Positions 39,137 through 47,586 of a stretch of DNA of 64,000 bases are shown here, one piece after another. The stretch is from Georgenia sp. M64. GTDB taxonomy: Bacteria; Actinomycetota; Actinomycetes; Actinomycetales; Actinomycetaceae. The translations under genes were made by a program, and so were the position numbers. The DNA is taken from NCBI RefSeq assembly GCF_038049925.1, contig NZ_CP145809.1, positions 496,001-560,000 of the forward strand. The letters are read 5' to 3'. Positions within the stretch are counted from its first letter, which is position 1. The number at the start of each line of letters is the position of its first letter. Below the pieces are notes generated by a model. The model worked only from the letters and a program-made list of their open reading frames with translations, did not search any database and was not told where the DNA came from.

Positions 39137-42100
39137 ATGTCACGTTCCAGAGCGCACTACCGTGCGTCAGTCCTCACACGCCCGGCGGCAGCGCTGGGCG
39201 TCGTCTCGTTGGCGGCCCTGGGACTGACCGTCCCCGCCACCGCCGACGTCACCGACCCCGGTGGAGCCGGGGTGAGCACCGGCGACATCGTCACCGACCC
39301 GGCCACGGAGCCTGCGACGGACCCGGTGACCGAACCGGCCACGGAGCCGTCCACCGAGCCGGCCACGGAGCCCGCCACCGAGCCGGCCACGGAGCCCGCC
39401 ACCGAGCCGGCCACGGAGCCGGCCACGGAGCCCGCCACCGAGCCGGCCACGGAGCCCGCCACCGAGCCGGCTGCCACCGCGGAGGAGGCCGGACCGAGCA
39501 CGGCCACGGTCGACGGCGACGTCGTGACCCTCGACATCCTCGGCATCACGGACTTCCACGGCGCGCTCGAGCAGGCACCCCGGATGGCGCAGGTCATCAA
39601 CGAGATCCGCACGGCGAACCCGGACACCGTCTTCGTCTCCGCAGGTGACTCGATCGGCGGGTCCACCTACGAGTCGGCGATCCAGGAGGACGTCCCCACC
39701 ATCGACGTCCTCAACGCGATGGGTCTGGAGACCTCCGCCGTCGGCAACCACGAGTTCGACAAGGGCTACGCAGACCTCGCCGGGCGCGTCGAGCCGCTCG
39801 CCGGCTGGGACTACCTCGGGGCCAACGTCGGCGGCGAGACCCCGGACATGCCCGCCACCTACGTGTGGACCTCGCCCGCCGGCGTCACGGTCGGCTTCGT
39901 CGGGACGGTCACCACCGACACCCCGACGATCGTCGCCCCGGACGGCATCGCCGGCCTGACCTTCGCCGACGAGGCCGCGACCACCAACGACTACGCGGCC
40001 CAGCTCTCCGACGGCGTCGACGGCAACGGCGAGGCCGACATCGTCGTCGCCCTCGCGCACACCGGCGCCACGGACGCCTTCCTCGGTGCTCTCTCCGCCG
40101 ACGTCGACGCCGTCTTCACCGGCCACACCCACGTCGAGGTCAACGCCGCGACCACCATCCCGGTGATCCAGGGCGGCTCCTCGGGTGACTTCCTCTCCCG
40201 CATGACCCTCACCTACAACACGGCCGCCGGTGAGGTCACCGGCGCGACCGGCACGAACATCGCCATCGACGCCGCCGCCCCCGGCGACGCCGATGTCCAG
40301 GCGATCGTCGACGCGGCGCTCGCCGAGGCGGCCGTCCTGGGCCAGGAGGTCGTGGGCACCCTCGACGGGCCGCTCAACCACGGCTCGAACACCGGCGAGG
40401 TCGACGGCTCCAACCGCGGCACCGAGTCGCCCCTGGGCAACTTCCTCGGCGGGGTGGCCCTGTGGACGGCGGAGCAGGTGGGCCTCGCCCCCGATCTCGG
40501 CATCATCAACCCCGGCGGGATCCGCGCCGCGCTCGACGGCAACGCAGACGGCTCGGTCACCTACGCCGAGGCCTTCACCACCCAGCCGTTCGGCAACACC
40601 ATCGGCACGATCGACCTCACCGGTGCGCAGGTCGCGCTCATGCTCGAGCAGCAGTTCCAGGACGGGTCCTCCCGCCCGGTCCTGCGCCTGGGCCTGTCCG
40701 ACAACGTCGACTACGTCTACGACCCCGAGGCCCCGGAGGGCTCGCGCATCCTCGAGGTCACGATCGACGGCGCGCCGCTCGACCCCGCCGCGACCTACCG
40801 GGTCGCGTCGAACACCTTCCTCCTCGGCGGTCAGGACGGCTTCACCGTCTTCGACTCCGGGACGAACCTCATCGACACCGGCGTCATCGACCTCCAGGGC
40901 CTCATCGACTACCTCGAGGTCACGGGCACCGTCGAGGTCGACTACTCCCAGCGCTCCGTCGGCGTCACCGTGGGCGAGGTCGTCCCCGGCCGGTTCGCCG
41001 ACATCGAGCTCTCCTCCCTGGCGTTCACCACGAACGAGCCCAAGCCCTCGACCGTCGAGGTGAGCATCGGCGGGGAGACGTTCACCGCCCCCGTCGACAC
41101 GACGATCGTGCCCAGCCGCGACGAGACCGGCCGCGCCACCGTGACTGTCGCCGTCCCGGCCGACGCCCCGCTCGGCGGCGAGGTGGCCTTCACCGCGCTC
41201 ACCGACGACGGCACCGCGCTGACCTGGGCGCTGCCCGTCGTCGAGGCGGTCCCCGCCCCGGCCACGGTCGACGTCCTGTCGATCAACGACTTCCACGGCC
41301 GCATCGAGGCCGACCGGCAGTCCGCCGGCGCCGCCGTGCTCGCCTGCGCGGTCGACTCCTTCCGTGCGGAGAACCCGAACACCCTGTTCGTCTCCGCCGG
41401 CGACAACATCGGCGCGTCGACCTTCGTCTCCGCCGTGGCGAACGACCAGCCCACCCTCGACGTGCTGAACGCCATGGGCCTGGACGTCTCCACCTTCGGC
41501 AACCACGAGTTCGACAAGGGCCGCGCCGACGTCGACGGCCGGGTCATCCCGGCCTCGGACTTCCCGTACGTCTCGGCGAACATCTACGAGAACGGCGAGC
41601 GGGTCTACGACGCGTACCACGTCGAGACCGTCGGCGGCGTCCGCGTCGGCTTCATCGGCGCCATCACCCAGGACATGCCGTCCCTCGTCTCGCCGACCGG
41701 CATCGAGGGCCTCGAGTTCCGGGACATGTCCACCGAGGTCAACGCCGTCGCCGCCGAGCTCACCGACGGCGACGCCGGCAACGGCGAGGCCGACGTCATC
41801 GTCGTCCTCGTCCACGACGGGGCCCCCAGCACGGACCTCGCCAGCGCCTCCGGCACCCCGTACGGCGACCTCGTCGAGAACGCCGACGACTCGATCACGG
41901 CCATCGTCTCCGGCCACACCCACCAGCCGTACGCCGTGAACGTGGACGGAACCTGGGTCACCCAGGCCGCCCAGTACGGCGAGCAGCTGGGCCACCTCAG
42001 CTTCGTCTACGACTTCGCCACGGGTGAGGTCGTCGCGACGGCGGAGCTCGTCGACCTGGTCGACGCCGACGGCGTGCCGTTCTGCGAGGGTGACGCCGAC

Positions 42101-43294
42101 ATCCAGGCGATCGTCGACGCGGCGGTCGCCGAGGCAGAGGTCCTCGGAGCGGTCCCGATCGGGGAGATCACGGCCGACTTCAACCGCGCCCAGCAGTCCG
42201 ACGGCACGGAGAACCGCGGTGGCGAGTCCACGGTGGGCAACTTCATCGCCGACGTCCAGCTCTGGGCGGCGCAGCGCACGGCACCGGACGCGGAGATCGC
42301 GTTCATGAACCCGGGCGGCATCCGCGACGACCTCACCTACGCCGGCGAGGAGGGTTCGGACACCAACACCGACGGTGTGGTGACGTACGAGGAGGCGGCG
42401 GTCATGCAGCCGTTCGCCAACACCCTCGTGGTCAAGGACCTCACCGGTGCGCAGATCGTCGAGGCGCTCGAGCAGCAGTGGCAGCCGGACGGCGCCTCGC
42501 GCCCGTTCCTCAAGCTCGGCGTCTCCGCGGGCCTGTTCTACACCTACGACCCCGAGGCGCCCGAGGGCGAGCGGATCACCGAGGTGTGGCTGAACGGCGA
42601 GCCGATCGACCTGGCCGCGAGCTACAGCGTGGTGATGAACTCCTTCCTCGCCGGCGGCGGTGACAACTTCACCGTCTTCGCCGAGGGCACCAACGCCGCG
42701 GACACCGGGCAGATCGACCTCACCGCGATGGTCGACTTCTTCGCCGCTCAGGACGGCCCGGTCTCGCCCGACTACGCCCAGCGCGCCGTCGGCGTCGTGG
42801 AGAACACCGACACCTCGACGATAGAGACCGGCCAGGAGATGAGCATCGACCTCAGCTCGCTGCTGTTCTCCACCAACGAGCCGAAGCCCACCGAGCTGGT
42901 GGTCTACCTCGACGACACCGAGCTGGGCCGGTTCCCGATCGACCCGGCCATCGTCGACACCACCGACGAGGTGGGTCGCGCGAGCGCCGTCCTCACCATC
43001 CCGGACCTGTCCGGGTACGCCGACGGCGACATCGCCACCCTGGCCTTCGTGGCCGGCGAGACCGTCATCGCGTGGGAGTACGTCATCGAGGGCGTCGGCG
43101 GCGTGGTCGTCGACGGGCCCGACGACGACGGTGCTGCCGGCGACAAGGACGGCGACAAGGTCGGTCCCGGCGGGGCGCTGCCGCGGACCGGTGCGGACAC
43201 GTCCGGCCTCGCGCTCGGTGCGGCCGCGCTCGTCCTGCTCGGCGGGCTCACCCTCGCCGTGACCCGGCGTCGTGGACTGGTCACCAGCGCCTGA
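39137..43294 (+). CDS. Cell-wall-anchored tandem 5'-nucleotidase (double UshA-like)
   Basis: A 1385-aa surface protein. Signal peptide (1-36, cut near VPATA/DV), an about-80-residue Thr-Glu-Pro-Ala repeat, then two complete nucleotidase units. Metallophosphatase 1 starts at about 139 (TDFHG, GNHEFDKG, GHTHVEV) with its C-domain; metallophosphatase 2 starts at about 717 (NDFHG, GNHEFDKG, GHTHQPY) with its own C-domain. It ends in the sortase signal LPRTG (1348-1352), a hydrophobic segment and RRR. It should hydrolyse extracellular nucleotides or cyclic nucleotides to nucleosides and phosphate. ATG 39137 is chosen because it starts the signal peptide. Confidence 0.93.
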   Translation: MSRSRAHYRASVLTRPAAALGVVSLAALGLTVPATADVTDPGGAGVSTGDIVTDPATEPATDPVTEPATEPSTEPATEPATEPATEPATEPATEPATEPATEPATEPATEPAATAEEAGPSTATVDGDVVTLDILGITDFHGALEQAPRMAQVINEIRTANPDTVFVSAGDSIGGSTYESAIQEDVPTIDVLNAMGLETSAVGNHEFDKGYADLAGRVEPLAGWDYLGANVGGETPDMPATYVWTSPAGVTVGFVGTVTTDTPTIVAPDGIAGLTFADEAATTNDYAAQLSDGVDGNGEADIVVALAHTGATDAFLGALSADVDAVFTGHTHVEVNAATTIPVIQGGSSGDFLSRMTLTYNTAAGEVTGATGTNIAIDAAAPGDADVQAIVDAALAEAAVLGQEVVGTLDGPLNHGSNTGEVDGSNRGTESPLGNFLGGVALWTAEQVGLAPDLGIINPGGIRAALDGNADGSVTYAEAFTTQPFGNTIGTIDLTGAQVALMLEQQFQDGSSRPVLRLGLSDNVDYVYDPEAPEGSRILEVTIDGAPLDPAATYRVASNTFLLGGQDGFTVFDSGTNLIDTGVIDLQGLIDYLEVTGTVEVDYSQRSVGVTVGEVVPGRFADIELSSLAFTTNEPKPSTVEVSIGGETFTAPVDTTIVPSRDETGRATVTVAVPADAPLGGEVAFTALTDDGTALTWALPVVEAVPAPATVDVLSINDFHGRIEADRQSAGAAVLACAVDSFRAENPNTLFVSAGDNIGASTFVSAVANDQPTLDVLNAMGLDVSTFGNHEFDKGRADVDGRVIPASDFPYVSANIYENGERVYDAYHVETVGGVRVGFIGAITQDMPSLVSPTGIEGLEFRDMSTEVNAVAAELTDGDAGNGEADVIVVLVHDGAPSTDLASASGTPYGDLVENADDSITAIVSGHTHQPYAVNVDGTWVTQAAQYGEQLGHLSFVYDFATGEVVATAELVDLVDADGVPFCEGDADIQAIVDAAVAEAEVLGAVPIGEITADFNRAQQSDGTENRGGESTVGNFIADVQLWAAQRTAPDAEIAFMNPGGIRDDLTYAGEEGSDTNTDGVVTYEEAAVMQPFANTLVVKDLTGAQIVEALEQQWQPDGASRPFLKLGVSAGLFYTYDPEAPEGERITEVWLNGEPIDLAASYSVVMNSFLAGGGDNFTVFAEGTNAADTGQIDLTAMVDFFAAQDGPVSPDYAQRAVGVVENTDTSTIETGQEMSIDLSSLLFSTNEPKPTELVVYLDDTELGRFPIDPAIVDTTDEVGRASAVLTIPDLSGYADGDIATLAFVAGETVIAWEYVIEGVGGVVVDGPDDDGAAGDKDGDKVGPGGALPRTGADTSGLALGAAALVLLGGLTLAVTRRRGLVTSA
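39301..39478 (+). repeat. Repeat tract encoding the Thr-Glu-Pro-Ala stalk
   Basis: About 15 tandem 12-bp units encode (A/V/S)TEP/(A/V)TDP. The two codings of the unit alternate, giving a higher-order 24-bp period in places. The tract links the signal peptide to the first enzyme unit. Confidence 0.85.
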
Positions 43295-43409
43295 CGGTCT
43301 GAACGCCCCGCAGCCCCGTCCACCGACCCGGTGGGCGGGGCCGCGGTGCGCCGGCGCACGCGTGAGCGGACGGCCCGCACGCGGCCCCGGCACGCACTAC
43401 CGTGGCAGG

Positions 43410-43766
43410 GTGCGCCGCCGGATCGACCCCGTGGAGGGGATGGCCGCCGTGCACCGCTGGGCCGGCGGCGACGCCCCCGCCCCGGTGGTGCGCACGGCGG
43501 TGCGTTTCGCGCTCGAGGAGCTCGCCGCGAGCTCACCGGGCAACAGCGTCGAGGTCCGGGTGCCCCCGGCCGGCGCAGTCCAGGCGATCGCCGGCCCGCG
43601 TCACACCCGCGGTACGCCGCCGAACGTCGTCGAGACGGATCCGCAGACCTGGCTCGAGCTCGCCACGGGCGCGCTGAGCTGGACGCGGGCGGTGGCCGAG
43701 GGGCGCGTGAGCGCGTCGGGCACACGCGCCGACCTCGGCCCCGTCCTGCCGCTGCTGCGGGTCTGA
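43410..43766 (+). CDS. Small sterol-carrier-like protein
   Basis: A 118-aa protein: VRRRIDPVEGMAAVHRWAGG, VVRTAVRFALEELAASSPGNSVEVRVPP and DPQTWLELATGALSW, the last typical of SCP2-like folds. The ligand is unknown. In several actinobacteria a gene like this lies directly before purF; here purF is 14.5 kb away. GTG 43410 is the likely start, ATG 43440 the alternative. Confidence 0.7.
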   Translation: MRRRIDPVEGMAAVHRWAGGDAPAPVVRTAVRFALEELAASSPGNSVEVRVPPAGAVQAIAGPRHTRGTPPNVVETDPQTWLELATGALSWTRAVAEGRVSASGTRADLGPVLPLLRV

Positions 43767-43808
43767 CGGCGAGTCGGTCCCGGCCGCGGAGGACCGCCGC
43801 GGGCCTCC

Positions 43809-43839
43809 GGGGCGGCCGGGAGACCCGCGCGGCCGCCCC
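43809..43839. terminator. Bidirectional terminator between SCP-like gene and ptsI
   Basis: GGGGCGGCCG (43809-43818) pairs perfectly with CGGCCGCCCC (43830-43839) around an 11-nt loop. It lies between two convergent genes, 26 bp from the ptsI stop. Confidence 0.7.
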
Positions 43840-43865
43840 GCCCACGTGACGGCAGCACCTGCATA

Positions 43866-45557
43866 TCAGCCGAGGATGCGGGCCGCCTCCGCCCGGGCGC
43901 TGCGCGAGTCGGGCGCGGTGAGCACCGCACGGCCGGCCTCCTGGCACTGCGCGGACGTGACCGACGCGAGCCGGGCACCGACCGCCGGGATCGCCGAGGA
44001 CGCCATCGACAGCGACGTCACGCCCAGTCCCGTGAGGACGCACGCGAGGGTCGGGTCGGCCGCGGCCTCGCCGCACACCCCCACGGGCTTGCCGGCCTGC
44101 GCGCCGGCGGCCGCGGTGAGCGCCACGAGGGTGAGCACCGCGGGCTGCCAGGCGTCGGTGAGCGCCGCGAGGTGGGGGGAGAGCCGGTCGGCGGCCATCG
44201 TGTACTGGGAGAGGTCGTTGGTGCCGATGGACAGGAAGTCCACGTGCTCGAGGAAGTGGGCCGCGAGCAGCGCGACGGAGGGCACCTCGACCATGATCCC
44301 CGGCACGATCCCGCGCTCGCGCGCGAGCTCGGCGAACCGGGCCGCCTCCGGCACCGTCGCCACCATGGGCGCCATGACCCACGGGTCGGTGGCACCGACC
44401 TCCCGGGCAGCGACGGCGACCGCGTCGAGCTGGCGGGTGAGGAGCCCCTCCTCGCGCTCGGCGATGCGGATGCCCCGGACCCCCAGCGCGGGGTTGTCCT
44501 CGTGCTCGAGGTTGGCGAAGCGCAGGGGCTTGTCCGAGCCGGCGTCGAGCGTGCGCACGACGACCTTCCTGCCGCCGAACGCGCCGAAGACCTCCTGGTA
44601 CATCGCCGCCTGCTCCTCGACCGACGGCTCCTTGTCCGCCGAGAGGAAACCCAGCTCTGTGCGGTAGAGGCCGACACCCTCGGCCTGCCCGCCCGCGGCC
44701 TTGCGCGCCGCCGCGCCGTCGCCGACGTTGGCGAGCAGCTGCTGCCGGACGCCGTCGGAGGTCGCGGCCGGTCCCTGCCAGCGCCGGACGGCGTCGCGGC
44801 GCTCGGCGTCGGCCGCGACCGCCGCGAGGGCCGCCTCGGGGTCGACGCCGAGCGTCAGGGTGCCGGCGGCGCCGTCGACGAGGACCGGCTCGCCCTCGGC
44901 CACCTCGCGGATCCCCGGGGCGGCCACCACGCAGGGGATGCCGAGCTGGCGGGCGATGATCGCGGTGTGGCTCGTCGGCCCGCCGAGGGAGGTGACCAGG
45001 CCGACGACGAGCGTGGCGTCCAGCCCGGCGGTGTCCGCGGGGGCGAGGTCCTCGGCGAGGAGGACGACGGGCTCGCGAGGGGTCGGCACCCCGGGCTCGG
45101 GGAGGCCCTCGAGCTCGGCGACGACGCGGTCGCGGATGTCACGGAGGTCCGTCGCGCGCTCGGCCATGAGCCCGCCCAGCTTCTCGAAGGCTGCGACGAA
45201 CTGCTCCGTGGCGGCCAGGGCCGCCTGGGGTGCCGGGGTGCCGGCGCGCATGGCCTTGGTGGCCGCGCGGAGCCAGCCGCGGTCCTGCGCGAGGGCGGCG
45301 GTGGCGCCGAGCACCTCGGCGGCGGCGCCGGTGGCCCTCTCGGCCCGGGCGGTGAGCCGCCCGGCGACGGTCTCGGCCGCGGACTGGAACCGCGCCACCT
45401 CCGCCTCCCGGGCGTCCTCCGCGACGGCGGGCGCCTCGGCGGGGACCGTGGGGCGGGGCCGGGTCCAGGCCGCCGGGGCGTAACCCACCCCGGGCACGAC
45501 CGCGGTGCCCTCGATCGTCGTGCTGCCCGTGGTGGTGGCCAGCGGTTCTGTGCTCAT
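43866..45557 (-). CDS. ptsI: PTS enzyme I (phosphoenolpyruvate-protein phosphotransferase)
   Basis: A 563-aa cytosolic enzyme that takes phosphate from PEP and passes it to HPr. His197 in LGGPTSHTAIIARQLGIP is the phosphorylated residue. The PEP-binding barrel shows VGLYRTELGFL, GIRIAEREE and SIGTNDLSQYTMAADR with GKPVGVCGEAAADP. ATG 45557 is preceded by GGAGG; a TTG one codon earlier is not needed. It is divergent from deoR-fruK-fruA-ptsH, and together they complete the fructose PTS. Confidence 0.95.
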   Translation of the reverse strand: MSTEPLATTTGSTTIEGTAVVPGVGYAPAAWTRPRPTVPAEAPAVAEDAREAEVARFQSAAETVAGRLTARAERATGAAAEVLGATAALAQDRGWLRAATKAMRAGTPAPQAALAATEQFVAAFEKLGGLMAERATDLRDIRDRVVAELEGLPEPGVPTPREPVVLLAEDLAPADTAGLDATLVVGLVTSLGGPTSHTAIIARQLGIPCVVAAPGIREVAEGEPVLVDGAAGTLTLGVDPEAALAAVAADAERRDAVRRWQGPAATSDGVRQQLLANVGDGAAARKAAGGQAEGVGLYRTELGFLSADKEPSVEEQAAMYQEVFGAFGGRKVVVRTLDAGSDKPLRFANLEHEDNPALGVRGIRIAEREEGLLTRQLDAVAVAAREVGATDPWVMAPMVATVPEAARFAELARERGIVPGIMVEVPSVALLAAHFLEHVDFLSIGTNDLSQYTMAADRLSPHLAALTDAWQPAVLTLVALTAAAGAQAGKPVGVCGEAAADPTLACVLTGLGVTSLSMASSAIPAVGARLASVTSAQCQEAGRAVLTAPDSRSARAEAARILG

Positions 45558-45598
45558 CAATGCCTCCGCGCTGAGGGGGCGGCGTGTGCCGCGTGGTA

Positions 45599-45691
45599 TT
45601 GGCAGAACTGTACGCCAACCGCTCTTGCCAAAACAACAGAACCGGGGGTAATGTCACTCAACATCACATCCGAACGTGTGGGGATGTGTGA
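45599..45691. promoter_or_regulatory. Divergent operator/promoter region ptsI / deoR
   Basis: TTGGCA (45599-45604) and TGCCAA (45626-45631) form one inverted pair. TCACATCC (45664-45671) and GGATGTGTGA (45682-45691) form another, imperfect by two bases. The region is AT-richer than average. The DeoR-type protein encoded next door is the probable ligand. Confidence 0.45.
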
Positions 45692-45723
45692 CGACGAGGT
45701 CCACCGAAGGCGAGGACGCCCGC

Positions 45724-46491
45724 ATGTACGCCGAGGAGCGGCAGCAGCTCATCACCCGGACGGCGCACCGGGACGGTCGCGTGTCCGTCAGTCGGCTCGC
45801 CGCCGAGCTCGAGGTCGCCTCGGAGACCATCCGGCGCGACCTGGAGATCCTCGACCGCCGCGGCATCCTGCGCCGCGTCCACGGCGGCGCCGTCCCCGCC
45901 GAGAGCCTGCGCCTCGTCGAGGTCGACGTGCCCGAGCGGGCCGCCACGCACGTGGCGGAGAAGGAGCGCATCGCCCGGGCCGCCCTCGCGCACCTGCCCG
46001 TCGGTGGCGGTGCCGTCATCCTCGACGGCGGCACGACCGCGGCCCAGCTGGCCGCGCTGCTGCCGGCCGACCCGGCGCTGACCGTCATCACCAACTCCGT
46101 GCCGGCCGCTGTGGCGCTCGCCGCCCGCGCCGTGATGCCCGTCTACCTGCTGGGTGGCCGGCTGCGCGGTGTGACCCAGGCCACCGTCGGCAACGAGGCG
46201 CAGAGCCTCCTCGGCCGTACGCGCGTCGACGTCACCTTCCTGGGGACCAACGGCATCACGGCTGCGCACGGCCTCTCCACCCCCGATCCCGACGAGGCCG
46301 GCACCAAGCGGGCCATGGTCGCGGCCGCCCGGCGCGTCGTCGCGCTGGCCGACTCCTCGAAGTTCGGCCAGGAGCACCTGGTCAGCTTCGCCCGGGCCGA
46401 GGACGTCGACGTCATCATCACCGACACGGGGGTCCCCGACGCCGACCGGGCGGCGCTGGAGGCCCTCGACGTGGAGGTCGTCGTCGCATGA
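45724..46491 (+). CDS. DeoR/GlpR family regulator of the fructose operon (FruR-like)
   Basis: A 255-aa repressor with the N-terminal DeoR helix-turn-helix (ERQQLITRTAHRDGRVSVSRLAAELEVASETIRRDLEIL, HGGAVPAES) and a sugar-phosphate domain (DGGTTAAQLA, ADSSKFGQEHLV). The effector is expected to be fructose-1-phosphate. ATG 45724. Its stop overlaps the fruK start (ATGA). Confidence 0.92.
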   Translation: MYAEERQQLITRTAHRDGRVSVSRLAAELEVASETIRRDLEILDRRGILRRVHGGAVPAESLRLVEVDVPERAATHVAEKERIARAALAHLPVGGGAVILDGGTTAAQLAALLPADPALTVITNSVPAAVALAARAVMPVYLLGGRLRGVTQATVGNEAQSLLGRTRVDVTFLGTNGITAAHGLSTPDPDEAGTKRAMVAAARRVVALADSSKFGQEHLVSFARAEDVDVIITDTGVPDADRAALEALDVEVVVA

Positions 46492-47447
46492 TCGTCACCC
46501 TGACCGCCAACCCCAGCCTGGACCGCACGGCCCACCTGCGCGGCCCCCTCGAGCGCGGCGGGGTCAACCGCATCGAGCACGTCACGGTCGAGCCCGGTGG
46601 CAAGGGCGTGAACGTCGCCCGGGCCGTCGCGCTCGCCGGCGAGGCCGCGGTCGCGGTGCTGCCCGCCCGTGGCGACGACCCGCTCCTCGCCGGGCTGGAC
46701 CGGGTCGGCCTGGCCTACCGCAACCTCACGGTCGCCGAGCTCGCCCGCACCAACCTCACCGTGACCGAGCCCGACGGCACCACCACCAAGCTCAACGAGC
46801 CCGGTGCGGCGCTGACGGCCGCCGAGGTCGACGCGCTGGCGACCCTGCTCCTCGACGCCGCCGACGGCGCGGGCTGGGCGGCGCTGTCCGGCTCGCTCCC
46901 GCCCGGGGTGCCCGCCGGGTGGTACGCGCGCCTCGTGGCCGAGCTGCACACCCGGGGCGTGCGCGTCGCCGTCGACACCTCCGACGCCCCTCTGCGCGAG
47001 CTCGCCGCCCGGTTCCCCGCCGCCGCGCCCGACCTGCTCAAGCCCAACGCCGAGGAGCTGGGCCAGCTCACCGGCGCGGACGGGGCACTCCTGGAGGCGG
47101 CGGCGCAGTCGGGGGACCTCGCGCCCACCGTCGCGGCGGCCGGGGCGCTCGTCGCCCGGGGCGTGGGGGCCGTGCTCGCCACGCTCGGCGCCGCCGGTGC
47201 GCTCCTCGTCACCGCGGAGGGCGCGTGGTCCGCCGCGCCGCCCCCCATCACCCCTCGCAGCACGGTCGGCGCCGGGGACTCCTCGCTGGCGGGGTACCTC
47301 CTCGCCGCGATCGTCGGCGCGCCCGAGCCCGACCGGCTCCGACGAGCCGTCGCCTACGGCTCGGCCGCGGCGTCCCTCCCCGGGACGGCGCTGCCGCGAC
47401 CTGAGCAGACCGACCCGGACCGGGTCGTCGTGACCCGCGTCCGCTGA
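46488..47447 (+). CDS. fruK: 1-phosphofructokinase
   Basis: A 319-aa PfkB-family kinase. MIVTLTANPSLDRTAHL and EPGGKGVNVARAVALAG (substrate), LKPNAEELGQLTG and STVGAGDSSLAGYL (catalytic Asp and anion hole). It phosphorylates fructose-1-phosphate to fructose-1,6-bisphosphate. Overlaps the regulator gene by 4 bp; 139 bp of repeat-rich sequence separates it from fruA. Confidence 0.95.
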   Translation: MIVTLTANPSLDRTAHLRGPLERGGVNRIEHVTVEPGGKGVNVARAVALAGEAAVAVLPARGDDPLLAGLDRVGLAYRNLTVAELARTNLTVTEPDGTTTKLNEPGAALTAAEVDALATLLLDAADGAGWAALSGSLPPGVPAGWYARLVAELHTRGVRVAVDTSDAPLRELAARFPAAAPDLLKPNAEELGQLTGADGALLEAAAQSGDLAPTVAAAGALVARGVGAVLATLGAAGALLVTAEGAWSAAPPPITPRSTVGAGDSSLAGYLLAAIVGAPEPDRLRRAVAYGSAAASLPGTALPRPEQTDPDRVVVTRVR

Positions 47448-47461
47448 CGCCACCAAGAGCC

Positions 47462-47530
47462 CCAGCACCGCAAGCCAGCACCGCACCGCAGCACCGCACC
47501 CAGCACGCAGCACCGCACCGCAGCACCGCC
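47462..47530. repeat. AGCACCGC-rich tandem repeats between fruK and fruA
   Basis: Repeated AGCACCGCA(CCGC) units occupy the gap before fruA; AGCACCGC occurs five times in about 70 bp. The spacing is irregular (8-21 bp). Confidence 0.7.
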
Positions 47531-47586
47531 CGACGGCTCGGCCCCGCACAGCAGCAGTCCGTCCGGCCCCATCAGGAAGGAAGACC

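Noticed and set aside
39167..43393. 1408-codon open frame antisense to the nucleotidase gene
   Set aside because: GC-rich codon bias keeps the opposite strand open; the translation is Val/Gly/Asp/Arg-rich with no motif, while the sense strand has clear domains and a signal peptide.
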